This document shows positions 33,485 through 42,856 of a stretch of 64,000 nucleotides of DNA, piece after piece (positions within the stretch are counted from its first letter, which is position 1; each line of letters begins with the position of its first letter). The notes under the pieces are model-generated. The model saw nothing but the letters and a program-made list of their open reading frames with translations, ran no database searches and was not told where the DNA came from. Made by a program: the position numbers and the translations under genes. Source of the DNA: Sphingobacterium cavernae (GTDB lineage Bacteria; Bacteroidota; Bacteroidia; Sphingobacteriales; Sphingobacteriaceae); contig NZ_VIQM01000065.1 of the NCBI RefSeq assembly GCF_008520265.1, positions 62,001 through 126,000 on the forward strand, read 5' to 3'.

Positions 33485-35011
33485 ATGAATAGATCCGCTA
33501 TTACACTATTATTTATACTCATTGGTTTTGCTTCGTATGGTCAATATTTTAGCAAGAATGATTCGTTGATATGGAGTATTCCACTTCAAAAGAAATTGTT
33601 GTTTCAATTTGAAAATGCTGCACTAGTAAAAGTAAATCCAAGTAATTATAATATTGGAGTAGCGGAACTCAAATTTCAATCTCAGAAAGGTGAATATCGG
33701 AGAGCAAAATCAGCATACAAACAAAATATCGTAGATTTTGAAGCAAATGGTATCTCGCAAATTGATGATTTCATTATTTCCGGAAAATTTAAATTCAATA
33801 AAACTTGGGAAGATAGTCTTGCAAATTCATTGCAGGGGTTGGATGATGATATATCTCCATTTTATTATTTTGTGCAAAAACCAGGCAAGTATGAGCGTCA
33901 AAATTTCAATGGAAATGTTCAAGTTCGATACGCTGGACTTAATAAATATTTCCAACCCGGATTAAAATTAAACTATAGCATCCATTGGACTACACGATCC
34001 GTCGATCCACGTCCAAGTGTGGGATCTGTTGCTATCAAATTTAATCCATTTGTGACCTCTCAAATCGGTGCGCATCACCTAACCACTGGTTTTACGTACG
34101 GATATGGTGATGAAGAGACGAGTGTGACTTACAAAAACAGCACATTCAACACCAGCCTTCTTTTTCCGGACAGAATTTATTATACCAATCAGGGATTTGG
34201 TTATATATCGCAAAAAGATTCTGCCAACATGCGAAAATATGACCAGTATTTGGGATTTAACGTTGGATATAATGTTGTGAAAAAAGGACTGGAATTGTAT
34301 ACATCTACAAACTATGACCGCAAAGTAACGAATAGCACTTTTGATCAGAAGTTGCGCCAAACTTACTTTAAACGCAGTGAGTTTACGCTAAATACTATTC
34401 AACACCATACACTGGTTCAATTGAACCGGACTTCTGATATTAATCATTTGATTGATCTGAATATTTGTCACCAACAAGGACAAGATTTTAATTACAATTT
34501 AAACTCTGCAAATTACCTTGCCGAATATTATAATGTCGCGTTAGATTACCTCTACAATAACAAAAATTGGAGTTTAGGCGCAGGTACAGCTTTCAAAAGT
34601 ATGGAAAAAACAGATGCCGCTGCAGATCATTATCATGCGTATAGCCAATTAGGTATACATCTTAATTTTAGATACCTTTTTGGTAGTGGTAAGAATAAGT
34701 TAGAAACCGAATTTATACCAAAATACTTGCTGAATATTTCCAATACGTTGGATATTCCCTTGACGCAAGTCAATGTATTCACAACTTCGATTGCTTATCC
34801 AGATTATGATTATTTTAATCTTGAACCAATTGGGCTCGACTTAAATTTAGCTTATGCCATCATAAAAACTCAAAAATTACGTGGGATAAAAGTAATTCTA
34901 CGCAATCAATTTTACACAGTTTTGGGTAAGCCATCCGAAAACACCCTATCTTTGCGAAAGGATAAATATGATTTGTGGCAAACTCAATTAGGACTACAAT
35001 TCAATTTGTAA
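33485..35011 (+). CDS. DUF6850-family outer-membrane beta-barrel protein
   Basis: A 508-residue protein with a signal peptide (about 1-19, ending SYGQ) and a series of alternating amphipathic strands rich in Tyr, Asn and Phe, ending in the aromatic-terminated strand LWQTQLGLQFNL typical of outer-membrane beta-barrels. N-terminal segment SLIWSIPLQKKLLFQFENAALVKVNPSNYNIG and the genome position after a DUF4876 gene fit DUF6850, a family I know mainly from this gene arrangement. It may be a second outer-membrane component. It starts seven bases after the lipoprotein gene. No function is established. Confidence 0.75.
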   Translation: MNRSAITLLFILIGFASYGQYFSKNDSLIWSIPLQKKLLFQFENAALVKVNPSNYNIGVAELKFQSQKGEYRRAKSAYKQNIVDFEANGISQIDDFIISGKFKFNKTWEDSLANSLQGLDDDISPFYYFVQKPGKYERQNFNGNVQVRYAGLNKYFQPGLKLNYSIHWTTRSVDPRPSVGSVAIKFNPFVTSQIGAHHLTTGFTYGYGDEETSVTYKNSTFNTSLLFPDRIYYTNQGFGYISQKDSANMRKYDQYLGFNVGYNVVKKGLELYTSTNYDRKVTNSTFDQKLRQTYFKRSEFTLNTIQHHTLVQLNRTSDINHLIDLNICHQQGQDFNYNLNSANYLAEYYNVALDYLYNNKNWSLGAGTAFKSMEKTDAAADHYHAYSQLGIHLNFRYLFGSGKNKLETEFIPKYLLNISNTLDIPLTQVNVFTTSIAYPDYDYFNLEPIGLDLNLAYAIIKTQKLRGIKVILRNQFYTVLGKPSENTLSLRKDKYDLWQTQLGLQFNL

Positions 35012-35020
35012 AATAGTACT

Positions 35021-36139
35021 ATGAAAAAGTTATTATCGTTTGCTTTCCTTCTAATTTTTGTGATCTGTAGTGCATTTTTACACGATAAGCAAGATTCTCT
35101 TCGAGCACTATACAGTCGACCAATCTCTGAGTGGCCAAAACCGACTATTGATTCGGGTGTGGTTTGGTCAGAATTTAAGTCTTTACCAAAGATAGATACC
35201 AGTTACTTTAGTTTGATGGAGCGACCTGATATCAAATTGGGTAAATTACTATTCTTTGACCCACTATTATCTGGATCGAATCAGATTTCTTGTAGTTCTT
35301 GTCACAATCCGCAAACATCTTGGGGAGATCATTTGACCGTTCCGGTAGGGCATGATCACCAAATAGGAACACGCAATACCATTTCATTGCTGAATGTGCA
35401 TGCACGCAAAAGCTTATTTTGGGATGGTCGGGCAAAAACATTGGAAGAGCAAGCCTTATTCCCTATAGAAGCGCATCACGAAATGGCAATGGAATTGACT
35501 AAATTAATTCCAAAATTAAAAGCTATCCCAGGCTACCGCAAATTATTTGAAGAAGCATTCGGAGAGGAAGATTTTTCCATGCCTGAAGTCATGAAAGCTT
35601 TAGCCGCATTTCAACGTACATTAAGGAGTCGTCGTAGCCCTTTTGATGAATTTTTGGATGGTAAGTATACTGCAATGACGGATCAAGAAATTCAAGGTAT
35701 GCACCTTTTCCGCACAAAGGCTAGGTGTATGAATTGCCATAATGGGGAATTTTTGACGGATGAAGATTTTCACAATATCGGATTGACGTACTACAAGAGA
35801 AAATACGAAGATTTAGGTCGTTATGAAGTTACTAAAAATCCAGCCGACGTTGGGAAATTCCGCACTCCTTCTTTGCGAGATGTAATGAATACAGCGCCTT
35901 GGATGCACAACGGCTTATTCGAAGATATAATTGGATTACTTAATCTGTACAACAGCGGTATGATTATGAATAATCCCAAAACAGCAGAACAACATGCCGA
36001 TCCTATGTTCCCAAGAACAGATCCTTTATTGAAAAAATTGGATTTGACGAAAGAAGAAATTCAAGCTATTGCAGCCTTTTTGAAAGCAACAACAGCTACA
36101 AAATATAGAATGAATAGACCTGAATCTTTACCACGCTAA
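35021..36139 (+). CDS. di-haem cytochrome c peroxidase (CcpA/MauG-like)
   Basis: A 372-residue periplasmic di-haem protein with a short hydrophobic signal (about 1-20). Two c-type haem motifs are present: CSSCH (Cys91, Cys94, His95) and CMNCH (Cys236, Cys239, His240), with the usual bacterial peroxidase spacing. Other landmarks are GKLLFFDPLLSGSNQISC, the GTRNTISLLNVHARKSLFWDGRA stretch, and GKFRTPSLRDVMNTAPWMHNG. Such enzymes reduce hydrogen peroxide or, in the MauG branch, oxidise protein residues. As the last gene of an operon with a TonB receptor it may modify or oxidise an imported ligand or a barrel partner (inference). A terminator follows. Confidence 0.92.
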   Translation: MKKLLSFAFLLIFVICSAFLHDKQDSLRALYSRPISEWPKPTIDSGVVWSEFKSLPKIDTSYFSLMERPDIKLGKLLFFDPLLSGSNQISCSSCHNPQTSWGDHLTVPVGHDHQIGTRNTISLLNVHARKSLFWDGRAKTLEEQALFPIEAHHEMAMELTKLIPKLKAIPGYRKLFEEAFGEEDFSMPEVMKALAAFQRTLRSRRSPFDEFLDGKYTAMTDQEIQGMHLFRTKARCMNCHNGEFLTDEDFHNIGLTYYKRKYEDLGRYEVTKNPADVGKFRTPSLRDVMNTAPWMHNGLFEDIIGLLNLYNSGMIMNNPKTAEQHADPMFPRTDPLLKKLDLTKEEIQAIAAFLKATTATKYRMNRPESLPR

Positions 36140-36163
36140 AAAAAACTCTTACAAGACTATACA

Positions 36164-36197
36164 AACCAGATGAACCAAAAGTCATCTGGTTTTTTTC
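36164..36197 (+). terminator. intrinsic terminator after the cytochrome c peroxidase gene
   Basis: Perfect 10-bp arms (36164-36173, 36182-36191) with an 8-nt loop run into a T7 tract. It marks the end of the four-gene operon. Confidence 0.85.
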
Positions 36198-36268
36198 TTA
36201 CTAAAGAAAATCAACACAATATATCCAATCATTTACTTTGATTTAACTTTCAACTTCTTAGAAATGAT

Positions 36269-36276
36269 TAACTTTG
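36269..36276 (+). promoter_or_regulatory. -7 box of uvrA
   Basis: TAACTTTG fits TAnnTTTG exactly, six bases before the ATG at 36283. The TTG inside this box is in frame with uvrA, but using it as a start would place the start codon inside the promoter. Confidence 0.55.
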
Positions 36277-36282
36277 TCAGTT

Positions 36283-39081
36283 ATGCAAAAAAACAAGGAT
36301 TTTAATCCCAAATCATATATCTTAATCAAAGGTGCGCGCGTCAATAACCTTAAAAATATTGATGTCGAAATACCGAAAAACAAGTTGGTCGTGATCACCG
36401 GCATGTCGGGTTCTGGAAAATCTTCCTTAGCTTTTGACACTTTATATGCCGAAGGACAACGTCGTTATGTGGAAAGTCTATCTTCCTATGCACGTCAGTT
36501 CATGGGACGTATGAATAAGCCTGAAGTAGATTACATCAAGGGAATTGCACCTGCTATTGCCATCGAGCAAAAGGTTATTACGTCAAATCCACGTTCTACA
36601 GTTGGTACTTCTACAGAGATTTATGATTATTTAAAACTCCTTTTTGCACGTATCGGAAAAACCTATTCCCCTATTTCGGGTCAATTGGTAACTAAAGACT
36701 CCATTTCGAATATTGTTGATACCATCACAGCGCATGATTTAGAGAGCACAATAACAATATACAGTCCGCTGATTTCGACTAATGACCGTAAACTGAAAGA
36801 AGAATTAGCTATTCTTCTTCAAAAAGGTTTTGTACGTATCTTATTTCAAGACAGCATCCAAAAGATTGAAAGTATTATTGAAGACAAATCCATTTCCAAT
36901 AAAAACTTTAAAACAGGCGATGTACGCATTGTTATAGACCGCATCAAATTAGATGGTGAAGAAGAAACAGCTTCTCGCTTAGCAGATTCGTTGCAAACAG
37001 CTTATTTTGAAGGAAAAGGAGAATGTTATGTAGATATCAATGGCAAAGTTCATCATTTTTCGGAGAAATTTGAATTGGATGGCATGACATTCGACGAGCC
37101 TTCTCCCAACTTCTTCAGCTTCAATAATCCATATGGAGCCTGCCGCAGATGTGAAGGCTATGGGAAAATTATTGGTATCGATCCGGACTTGGTGGTGCCT
37201 GATAAGAGCAAATCTGTATACGATGGCGCTATAGCTCCTTGGCGTGGTGAGAAAATGGGGGTATGGCTAGAAGCATTGGTGAGTACAGCACTCAAATTTG
37301 ACTTCCCTATTCATCGTGCCTATGCAGATTTAACTCCTCAACAGCAAGAATTATTGTGGACGGGAAATAAACATTTTCGCGGTCTGAATGATTTTTTCAC
37401 AGAACTCGAAGAACAAACATATAAAATTCAATACCGTGTCATGCTTTCCCGTTATCGCGGAAAAACGGATTGTCCAGAATGTAAAGGTACGCGTCTGCGT
37501 AAAGATGCAGCTTATGTCAAAATAAATGGGAAGTCTATTTTAGATTTGGTTTTAATGCCAATAGATCAGCTTTTGAACGTGTTCAAAAATCTAGAATTAG
37601 ATAAAAATGAAAAAATAATTGCCAAGCGTTTATTAACTGAAATTACAAATCGTATTCAGTTTTTGTGTGATGTAGGTTTAAGCTATTTGACGTTGAATCG
37701 CTTGAGCAATACACTTTCAGGCGGTGAGTCTCAACGTATCAACTTAGCTACCTCTCTAGGGAGCTCACTTGTCGGCTCTATATATGTATTGGATGAGCCT
37801 AGTATTGGACTGCACCCCAAGGACACCAATCGCCTCATCGGAGTTCTGAAATCACTACGCGATATTGGAAACACGGTTATTGTCGTGGAACATGAGCAAG
37901 AGATGATGGAAGCAGCTGATTATTTAATTGATATTGGTCCAGAAGCGGGAATCAATGGCGGAAAACTGGTGTTTGCTGGAAATTATAAAGAAATCGTTAA
38001 GGATAAAGATTCCTTAACAGGAAAATATTTGAGCGGTGAACTCGAGATTGCTGTACCTAAATCTCGACGCAAATGGACGGACAAAATCACCATTCAAGGT
38101 GCACGAGAAAACAATTTAAATGGAATAACTGTGGACTTTCCGTTGAACGTCTTTACCGTGGTGACAGGTGTTTCCGGTTCGGGAAAAACTTCACTTGTAA
38201 AAAGAGTGCTTTATCCTGCTTTGCAAAAAACGATGGGTAATTATTCGGGCGAGCAAACGGGTCAATTTGATGGTATCGATGGCGATATCTCGCAAATCGA
38301 ACAAGTCGAATTGGTCGATCAGAATCCCATTGGTCGCTCTTCACGTTCTAATCCGGTGACTTATGTCAAGGCTTGGGACGAAATTCGCTCTTTGTATTCA
38401 GGATTGCCTGCCGCTAAAGCTAATGGCTTAAAACCAGCCGCATTCTCATTCAATATTGAGGGCGGACGTTGTGATGTATGTCAAGGTGATGGCGAAGTGA
38501 AGATTGAAATGCAATTCATGGCGGATATTGTGTTGCCTTGTGAAGCATGTGGCGGAAAACGATTCAAACCACATGTGTTGGATGTAACGTACAAAGAGAA
38601 ATCTGTTTCGGATATATTGGATTTAAGTATCGACGAAGCTTTAGAGTTTTTCGTGGATCAGCCAAAAGTGTTAGCAAAATTAAGACCGTTGCAAGATGTA
38701 GGCTTGGGCTATGTAAAATTGGGTCAATCCTCAAGCACATTATCGGGTGGAGAAGCCCAACGCATTAAATTAGCTTCCTTCTTAATAAAGGGAAATAACA
38801 GTAAAAAGACTTTGTTTATTTTTGATGAACCAACCACAGGGTTACATTTTCACGATATTCAAAAACTTTTGCGTTCATTTAATGACCTTATTGCCCTAGG
38901 AAATAGTATATTAGTGATTGAGCATAATATGGACATGATCAAATCCGCAGATTGGGTGATTGATATTGGTCCTGAAGGCGGTCAACGCGGAGGTAATGTT
39001 GTGTTCACTGGACTTCCAGAAGATTTAATAAAATGCGAAGAAAGTTTTACAGGTGCATACCTAAAAAACCACCTCAAATAG
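36283..39081 (+). CDS. uvrA: excinuclease ABC subunit A
   Basis: The damage-recognition ATPase of nucleotide excision repair, a dimer that loads UvrB. I chose the ATG at 36283 ([10 protein letters not shown]), giving 932 residues; the in-frame TTG at 36274 lies in the promoter box. Two ABC ATPase modules are visible: Walker [10 protein letters not shown] (about 40) with signature LSGGESQR, and GVSGSGKTS (about 630) with LSGGEAQR. The zinc-binding Cys sites are [14 protein letters not shown], and CDVCQGDGE with [16 protein letters not shown] / DEPTTGLHF Walker B pair is present. Bacteroidota often have two uvrA genes; only one is seen here. Confidence 0.97.
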   Translation: MQKNKDFNPKSYILIKGARVNNLKNIDVEIPKNKLVVITGMSGSGKSSLAFDTLYAEGQRRYVESLSSYARQFMGRMNKPEVDYIKGIAPAIAIEQKVITSNPRSTVGTSTEIYDYLKLLFARIGKTYSPISGQLVTKDSISNIVDTITAHDLESTITIYSPLISTNDRKLKEELAILLQKGFVRILFQDSIQKIESIIEDKSISNKNFKTGDVRIVIDRIKLDGEEETASRLADSLQTAYFEGKGECYVDINGKVHHFSEKFELDGMTFDEPSPNFFSFNNPYGACRRCEGYGKIIGIDPDLVVPDKSKSVYDGAIAPWRGEKMGVWLEALVSTALKFDFPIHRAYADLTPQQQELLWTGNKHFRGLNDFFTELEEQTYKIQYRVMLSRYRGKTDCPECKGTRLRKDAAYVKINGKSILDLVLMPIDQLLNVFKNLELDKNEKIIAKRLLTEITNRIQFLCDVGLSYLTLNRLSNTLSGGESQRINLATSLGSSLVGSIYVLDEPSIGLHPKDTNRLIGVLKSLRDIGNTVIVVEHEQEMMEAADYLIDIGPEAGINGGKLVFAGNYKEIVKDKDSLTGKYLSGELEIAVPKSRRKWTDKITIQGARENNLNGITVDFPLNVFTVVTGVSGSGKTSLVKRVLYPALQKTMGNYSGEQTGQFDGIDGDISQIEQVELVDQNPIGRSSRSNPVTYVKAWDEIRSLYSGLPAAKANGLKPAAFSFNIEGGRCDVCQGDGEVKIEMQFMADIVLPCEACGGKRFKPHVLDVTYKEKSVSDILDLSIDEALEFFVDQPKVLAKLRPLQDVGLGYVKLGQSSSTLSGGEAQRIKLASFLIKGNNSKKTLFIFDEPTTGLHFHDIQKLLRSFNDLIALGNSILVIEHNMDMIKSADWVIDIGPEGGQRGGNVVFTGLPEDLIKCEESFTGAYLKNHLK

Positions 39082-39147
39082 CATCCATTAGTCGAATCGA
39101 GGAAGTTTATAGTAAAAGTATAAAGGCAATAAAAGAATTAAAATTTG

Positions 39148-39155
39148 TATTTTTG
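39148..39155 (+). promoter_or_regulatory. -7 box of the Rrf2-family gene
   Basis: TATTTTTG matches TAnnTTTG, 19 bases before the ATG, giving a leader of about 16 nt. Confidence 0.5.
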
Positions 39156-39174
39156 AGGGTAAAATCACATACTT

Positions 39175-39615
39175 ATGATTTCTAAAAAGACAAAATACGC
39201 CATTAAGGCATTAATGGTTCTGGGGAGAAACTATGGAAAAGAGCCGATGCAAATTATCAAAATTGCAGAAGAAGAGCGTATTCCAAAAAAGTTTCTTGAG
39301 CAGATCTTATTAGAAATGCGTAATGCGGGAATTTTGTACTCAAAAAAAGGAGCTGGCGGTGGCTACAGTCTGAACAAAGCACCTGAAGATATTTTCTTAT
39401 CACAGGTTATGCGTCTTATTGACGGCCCTATCGCTCTATTGCCTTGTGTGAGTTTGAATTTTTACCGTTCTTGCGACGAGTGTACAGAAGAGCACGCTTG
39501 TGGCATTCGTGATACTTTTGTAGATGTGCGCAATGCGATGTTGCAAATATTAAACGATACGAGTATTGCCTCATTAATCAATAAAGAAAAAGAATTAGGC
39601 TTTAGTTTAGACTAA
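39175..39615 (+). CDS. Rrf2-family transcriptional regulator with cysteine cluster
   Basis: A 146-residue winged-helix regulator. The Rrf2 pattern is clear: MISKKTKYAIKALMVLG, KIAEEERIPKKFLEQILLEMRNAGILYSKKGAGGGYSLNKAPEDI by position 28-72, and DGPIALLPCVS. Four Cys residues in C-x8-C-x2-C-x5-C spacing (LPCVS, SCDEC, ACGI) occupy the site where IscR and NsrR bind a Fe-S cluster. Redox or cysteine-metabolism sensing is therefore possible; related CymR-like members without clusters also exist. Target genes are unknown. It is monocistronic, with a terminator right behind it. Confidence 0.9.
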   Translation: MISKKTKYAIKALMVLGRNYGKEPMQIIKIAEEERIPKKFLEQILLEMRNAGILYSKKGAGGGYSLNKAPEDIFLSQVMRLIDGPIALLPCVSLNFYRSCDECTEEHACGIRDTFVDVRNAMLQILNDTSIASLINKEKELGFSLD

Positions 39616-39636
39616 TATTCATAAAACATTTAACGT

Positions 39637-39670
39637 AAAATGCCCTTGAAAAATTTTTCAAGGGCATTTT
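39637..39670. terminator. bidirectional terminator, perfect 34-bp palindrome
   Basis: Two 17-bp arms are exact complements without spacer (39637-39653 and 39654-39670), with A4 before and T4 after. It serves the convergent rrf2-family and dcd genes. Confidence 0.88.
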
Positions 39671-39696
39671 ATATTTATAGGAACTGCTTCTGGAAA

Positions 39697-40233
39697 TTAG
39701 AAAGCATTCTTCCACATCATACTTTCGACAGGACGAATAGTTTTGTTATTGTATTTCGCGTTACCTTTACTGTTGTACAAGGTTTCAATATCACCTTCTA
39801 CGACAAAATAAATCAACTGTCCGATTGGCATACCAGCGTATACACGCACAGGTTGAGCTACCGAAATTTCTAATGTCCACGTATTACAAAAACCAACATC
39901 CCCTTTTCCGGCTGTCGCATGGATGTCTATTCCTAGACGACCTGTACTTGATTTACCTTCTAAAAATGGTACATGACCATGTGTCTCCGTATATTCTAAT
40001 GTCACTCCCAGATATAATTTGCCAGGCTCCAACACGTATCCTTCAGCAGGAATCTCAAAATGTGCTATCTCATTATGCTTTTTAGCATCTAGAACAGCGT
40101 CTTTATAGCAGGCTAAGTATTTTCCTAAGTGAACATCATATGAGTTTGTACCCAGACATTTTCGGTCAAAAGGCTCAATTACAATGCTACCACTTTCTAT
40201 TTCTTCAAGAATTCTTTTATCGGATAAAATCAT
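39697..40233 (-). CDS. dcd: dCTP deaminase
   Basis: This trimeric enzyme deaminates dCTP to dUTP and so feeds dTMP synthesis. The ATG at 40233 is chosen: it gives MILSDKRILEEIESGSIVIEPFD, the usual N-terminus, and 178 residues; upstream codons to 40338 add unrelated hydrophobic sequence. Landmarks are LGTNSYDVHLG, the substrate-binding FLEGKSSTGRLGIDIHATAG, and CNTWTLEI holding the catalytic Glu. The bifunctional dCTP deaminase/dUTPase of archaea has a different loop, so a simple Dcd is favoured. It is divergent from the phosphopantetheinyl transferase gene. Confidence 0.93.
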   Translation of the reverse strand: MILSDKRILEEIESGSIVIEPFDRKCLGTNSYDVHLGKYLACYKDAVLDAKKHNEIAHFEIPAEGYVLEPGKLYLGVTLEYTETHGHVPFLEGKSSTGRLGIDIHATAGKGDVGFCNTWTLEISVAQPVRVYAGMPIGQLIYFVVEGDIETLYNSKGNAKYNNKTIRPVESMMWKNAF

Positions 40234-40344
40234 ACGGATCAATATTACATTGGCAATAAACCAAATAGGTTTCAAAAATACAGTATTAAGCGTACCGAAA
40301 CAAATCAAATGCCTGTGATATGAAAGATTTATTGCCATAATTTG

Positions 40345-40352
40345 TACATTTG
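40345..40352 (+). promoter_or_regulatory. -7 box of the phosphopantetheinyl transferase gene
   Basis: TACATTTG fits TAnnTTTG and ends three bases before the ATG at 40356, so the predicted transcription start falls on the start codon itself. An in-frame TTG at 40350 lies within the box. Confidence 0.55.
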
Positions 40353-40355
40353 ACT

Positions 40356-40994
40356 ATGGCGCTAGTATATCTTAGAGAACTGAATAATCAAACCAAATTT
40401 GCCATTTGGAAGATAGAAGAAACGGCAGAGGAATTGTTGAGCAAATTGCAATTGGACGATGCTGAACAAGATAAACTACGTCACCTAAGTAAAGGCAAGC
40501 GAACGCTACATTGGTTAGCGACACGTGTACTATTGCGCTATTTGCTTCAGACAAATGAATATATTCACTGTCCATCTGATAGAAACGGCAAACCTTATTT
40601 GCCTGATTATCCCTACAAAATATCCTTAACTCATTCTTTTGAATATGCTGGAGTGATGCTAAGTACGCAAGGAGATTGCGGTATGGATTTAGAATTGGTG
40701 ATGGATAAGGTTGTGCGTATAAAAGAGAAATTCCTTAAACCCGAGGAATTAGCTTTCATTAATCCTGAAAACGAAATCTTACAGTTATACGCCTGCTGGT
40801 GCGCCAAAGAAGCAGTGTATAAATTGCAAGGAAACAAAGGCGTTTCCTTTTTGGATGACATGACTATAAAACCTTTTAATTACAAGCCCCAAGGTGTCAT
40901 GTTATTGGATTTGACAAAAGATAACCAAACCATAACTTACGAGGTTTATTACGAGCAATTTCAAAATTACATGCTAGGTTATGCTGTAGAATAG
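40356..40994 (+). CDS. 4'-phosphopantetheinyl transferase (Sfp superfamily)
   Basis: Transfers the phosphopantetheine arm of CoA to a Ser of carrier proteins, for fatty-acid or secondary-metabolite synthesis. The chosen ATG gives 212 residues. The conserved magnesium and catalytic motifs are GMDLE (about residue 108-112) and WCAKEAVYKLQG (about 147-158), with KISLTHSFEYAGV before them. Size and motifs suit the Sfp branch rather than the small AcpS. It lies alone between dcd and a convergent transport-protein gene that begins its stop one base later. The target carrier protein is not apparent from the neighbours. Confidence 0.9.
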   Translation: MALVYLRELNNQTKFAIWKIEETAEELLSKLQLDDAEQDKLRHLSKGKRTLHWLATRVLLRYLLQTNEYIHCPSDRNGKPYLPDYPYKISLTHSFEYAGVMLSTQGDCGMDLELVMDKVVRIKEKFLKPEELAFINPENEILQLYACWCAKEAVYKLQGNKGVSFLDDMTIKPFNYKPQGVMLLDLTKDNQTITYEVYYEQFQNYMLGYAVE

Positions 40995-42041
40995 CTATTG
41001 AAGACTATCCTCCAGCATTTGCTTCTTGAGTGCCAGTCTTTTGTTTGCTTTGTAAATCTTTACTGCAATCAAAAAATAGGAAAGCAAAAGAGGTCCATAT
41101 ACCAACCCCATCAATCCAAATAGAGGAATACCAATTACGACCCCTACTACCGTGATTATTGGATGGATATCCCCAACTTTTTTGGCTATAACCAAACGCA
41201 ATACATTATCAATATTAATAACTAACCCAAACCCCCAGATTAGTAACCCAACCCCTTGCCAGGTCATTCCTTGAGAAATCAGAATCACTGAGGCTGGAAC
41301 AAATATTAAAGGAGGCCCTAATAACGGGATAAAAGATAGAATAGCGCAGATCACGCCCCAGAAAAATCCATCGTTGGCACCGAAAATCCAAAAACCCAAC
41401 GCAAGACAAGCCCCTTGGACTATAGCAATAAAGGTCTGTCCTATAATATTAGAATACGTAATATTTTTTAATTCCTCTCCAAATGTCACTGCATTTTCTT
41501 CATCAAATGGCATGTAATGCACGAAACTGTTTTCAAATCCTTTATAATTAATAAACAAGAAATACAGAATAAAATACATGACCGAAACTTCGAGGAATAC
41601 ATTTGCAGCACCTCCTAACACAATCGTTAATAAACCACCCAAATATGCCGCACTAGACTCCAATTTCTCTTTGATCACATCGGGTTTTCCGACTAAATCC
41701 CCTACAAAATTATTGATAGCCTCAACAAGTCGAGTTAGCCATTCTGGATTATTTTTCAGCTCAAATGCCTTATTTACAAGCATAGCACCGATACCCGCAA
41801 AAGGCAAAACTATAATTAGTAAAGAAAGAATTATGATAAAAACTGAAGATAATGGACGTGGCCAGCGCCATTTCTCAATTAAGAATATATTTAGGTTTCT
41901 AAAAAGTGCGTACATTACAAATGTACCCAAAAAAGCACCGTAAATACCTTTCATAGCGTACAAAAGGATACCGCCGAGCACCAGAACGATGATTAAAATT
42001 ATAATATTTCGTTCTTTCTGTGAAAAAACAGGGTTATTCAT
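40995..42041 (-). CDS. AI-2E-family (PerM) transporter
   Basis: A 348-residue polytopic inner-membrane protein with about eight hydrophobic segments (for example residues 13-32, 59-85, 148-170, 200-222, 229-253, 260-280, 296-330). The family pattern is seen in FGLVINIDNVLRLVIAKKVGDIHPIITVVGVVIGIPLFGLMGLVYGPLLLSYF by position 277-329, and the soluble stretch between. Members include TqsA, proposed to export autoinducer-2, but most have unknown cargo and may exchange ions or lipids. Its stop is adjacent to that of the transferase gene. The upstream enoyl-CoA hydratase gene is 32 bases away in the same direction. Confidence 0.9.
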   Translation of the reverse strand: MNNPVFSQKERNIIILIIVLVLGGILLYAMKGIYGAFLGTFVMYALFRNLNIFLIEKWRWPRPLSSVFIIILSLLIIVLPFAGIGAMLVNKAFELKNNPEWLTRLVEAINNFVGDLVGKPDVIKEKLESSAAYLGGLLTIVLGGAANVFLEVSVMYFILYFLFINYKGFENSFVHYMPFDEENAVTFGEELKNITYSNIIGQTFIAIVQGACLALGFWIFGANDGFFWGVICAILSFIPLLGPPLIFVPASVILISQGMTWQGVGLLIWGFGLVINIDNVLRLVIAKKVGDIHPIITVVGVVIGIPLFGLMGLVYGPLLLSYFLIAVKIYKANKRLALKKQMLEDSLQ

Positions 42042-42073
42042 AAGTGTTGGGATTTATGAATAACAACAAACGA

Positions 42074-42853
42074 TTAAAAGTTTGGTTTGCGTTTCTCTAA
42101 AAATGCTGTAACACCTTCTTTCATTTCCGCCGAACCAAAACTTTTGCCAAACAATTCAATTTCCTTTTCAAAGCCATGCTCAGCGTCCACAAGACCAGTA
42201 TTAACAGCTTCGATCGCTGCCGCAATAGCCGTAGCAGAACGTGTATAAGTACGTTCCAATATTGCACTAGCTTTGGCTAAAAGTTCACTTTGTGTCGCCA
42301 CGATATGATTTACCAATCCCCAATTAAGGGCTTCTGCAGCCTCGATCATATCGCCTGTTAGAATCATTTCCAATGCCTTGCCCCTGCCGACCAACTGCGT
42401 CAAACGCTGCGTACCACCATAGCCAGGAATTATGCCCAAAGACACTTCTGGTAAACCTACTTTAGCTGTTTCTACTGCAACACGCATATGACACGCCAAT
42501 GCGACTTCTAACCCTCCACCCAACGCGAAACCGTTTATAGCAGCTATTATAGGCTTTGGAAAATTCGCGATTTTGTTCATAACATTCTCGTGTCCAGATC
42601 GTGATAGCTCACTTGCTTCGGATACATTTAGATTCAAAAACTCTTTAATATCTGCTCCTGCAACAAAAGCCTTTTCACCTTTTCCGGTCAAGATTACCCC
42701 CCGAACGCTGTTATCGTGCAAAATATCATCCAGTACGTCTGATAATTCTCCAAGAGTTTGAGAATTCAATGCATTTAACTTGTCTTCTCTATTGATTGTA
42801 ATAACTATAGTTTTACCTTGTTGTTCTACAAGGATATTTTCATAAGTGGCCAT
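42074..42853 (-). CDS. enoyl-CoA hydratase/isomerase-family protein
   Basis: A 259-residue crotonase-fold protein. Motifs are GEKAFVAGADIKEF (oxyanion-hole loop), ALGGGLEVALACHMRVAVE with the first catalytic Glu region, and GLPEVSLGIIPGYGGTQRLTQLVGRGKALEMILTG by position 138-172, which includes the second Glu in the PEVSLG segment. This is the pattern of enoyl-CoA hydratases that hydrate trans-2-enoyl-CoA in beta-oxidation or butyrate-type pathways; the length matches crotonase. The exact substrate is not deducible. It lies three bases after the large DUF5686 gene, so the two are co-transcribed. Confidence 0.92.
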   Translation of the reverse strand: MATYENILVEQQGKTIVITINREDKLNALNSQTLGELSDVLDDILHDNSVRGVILTGKGEKAFVAGADIKEFLNLNVSEASELSRSGHENVMNKIANFPKPIIAAINGFALGGGLEVALACHMRVAVETAKVGLPEVSLGIIPGYGGTQRLTQLVGRGKALEMILTGDMIEAAEALNWGLVNHIVATQSELLAKASAILERTYTRSATAIAAAIEAVNTGLVDAEHGFEKEIELFGKSFGSAEMKEGVTAFLEKRKPNF

Positions 42854-42856
42854 ATC

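Noticed and set aside
36274..36276. TTG as start of uvrA
   Set aside because: Lies inside TAACTTTG; the ATG at 36283 is a better start.
40234..40338. Upstream extension of dcd
   Set aside because: Adds 35 residues of unrelated hydrophobic sequence before the standard Dcd N-terminus.
40350..40352. TTG as start of the phosphopantetheinyl transferase gene
   Set aside because: It lies within the predicted -7 box; the ATG at 40356 gives the normal protein N-terminus.
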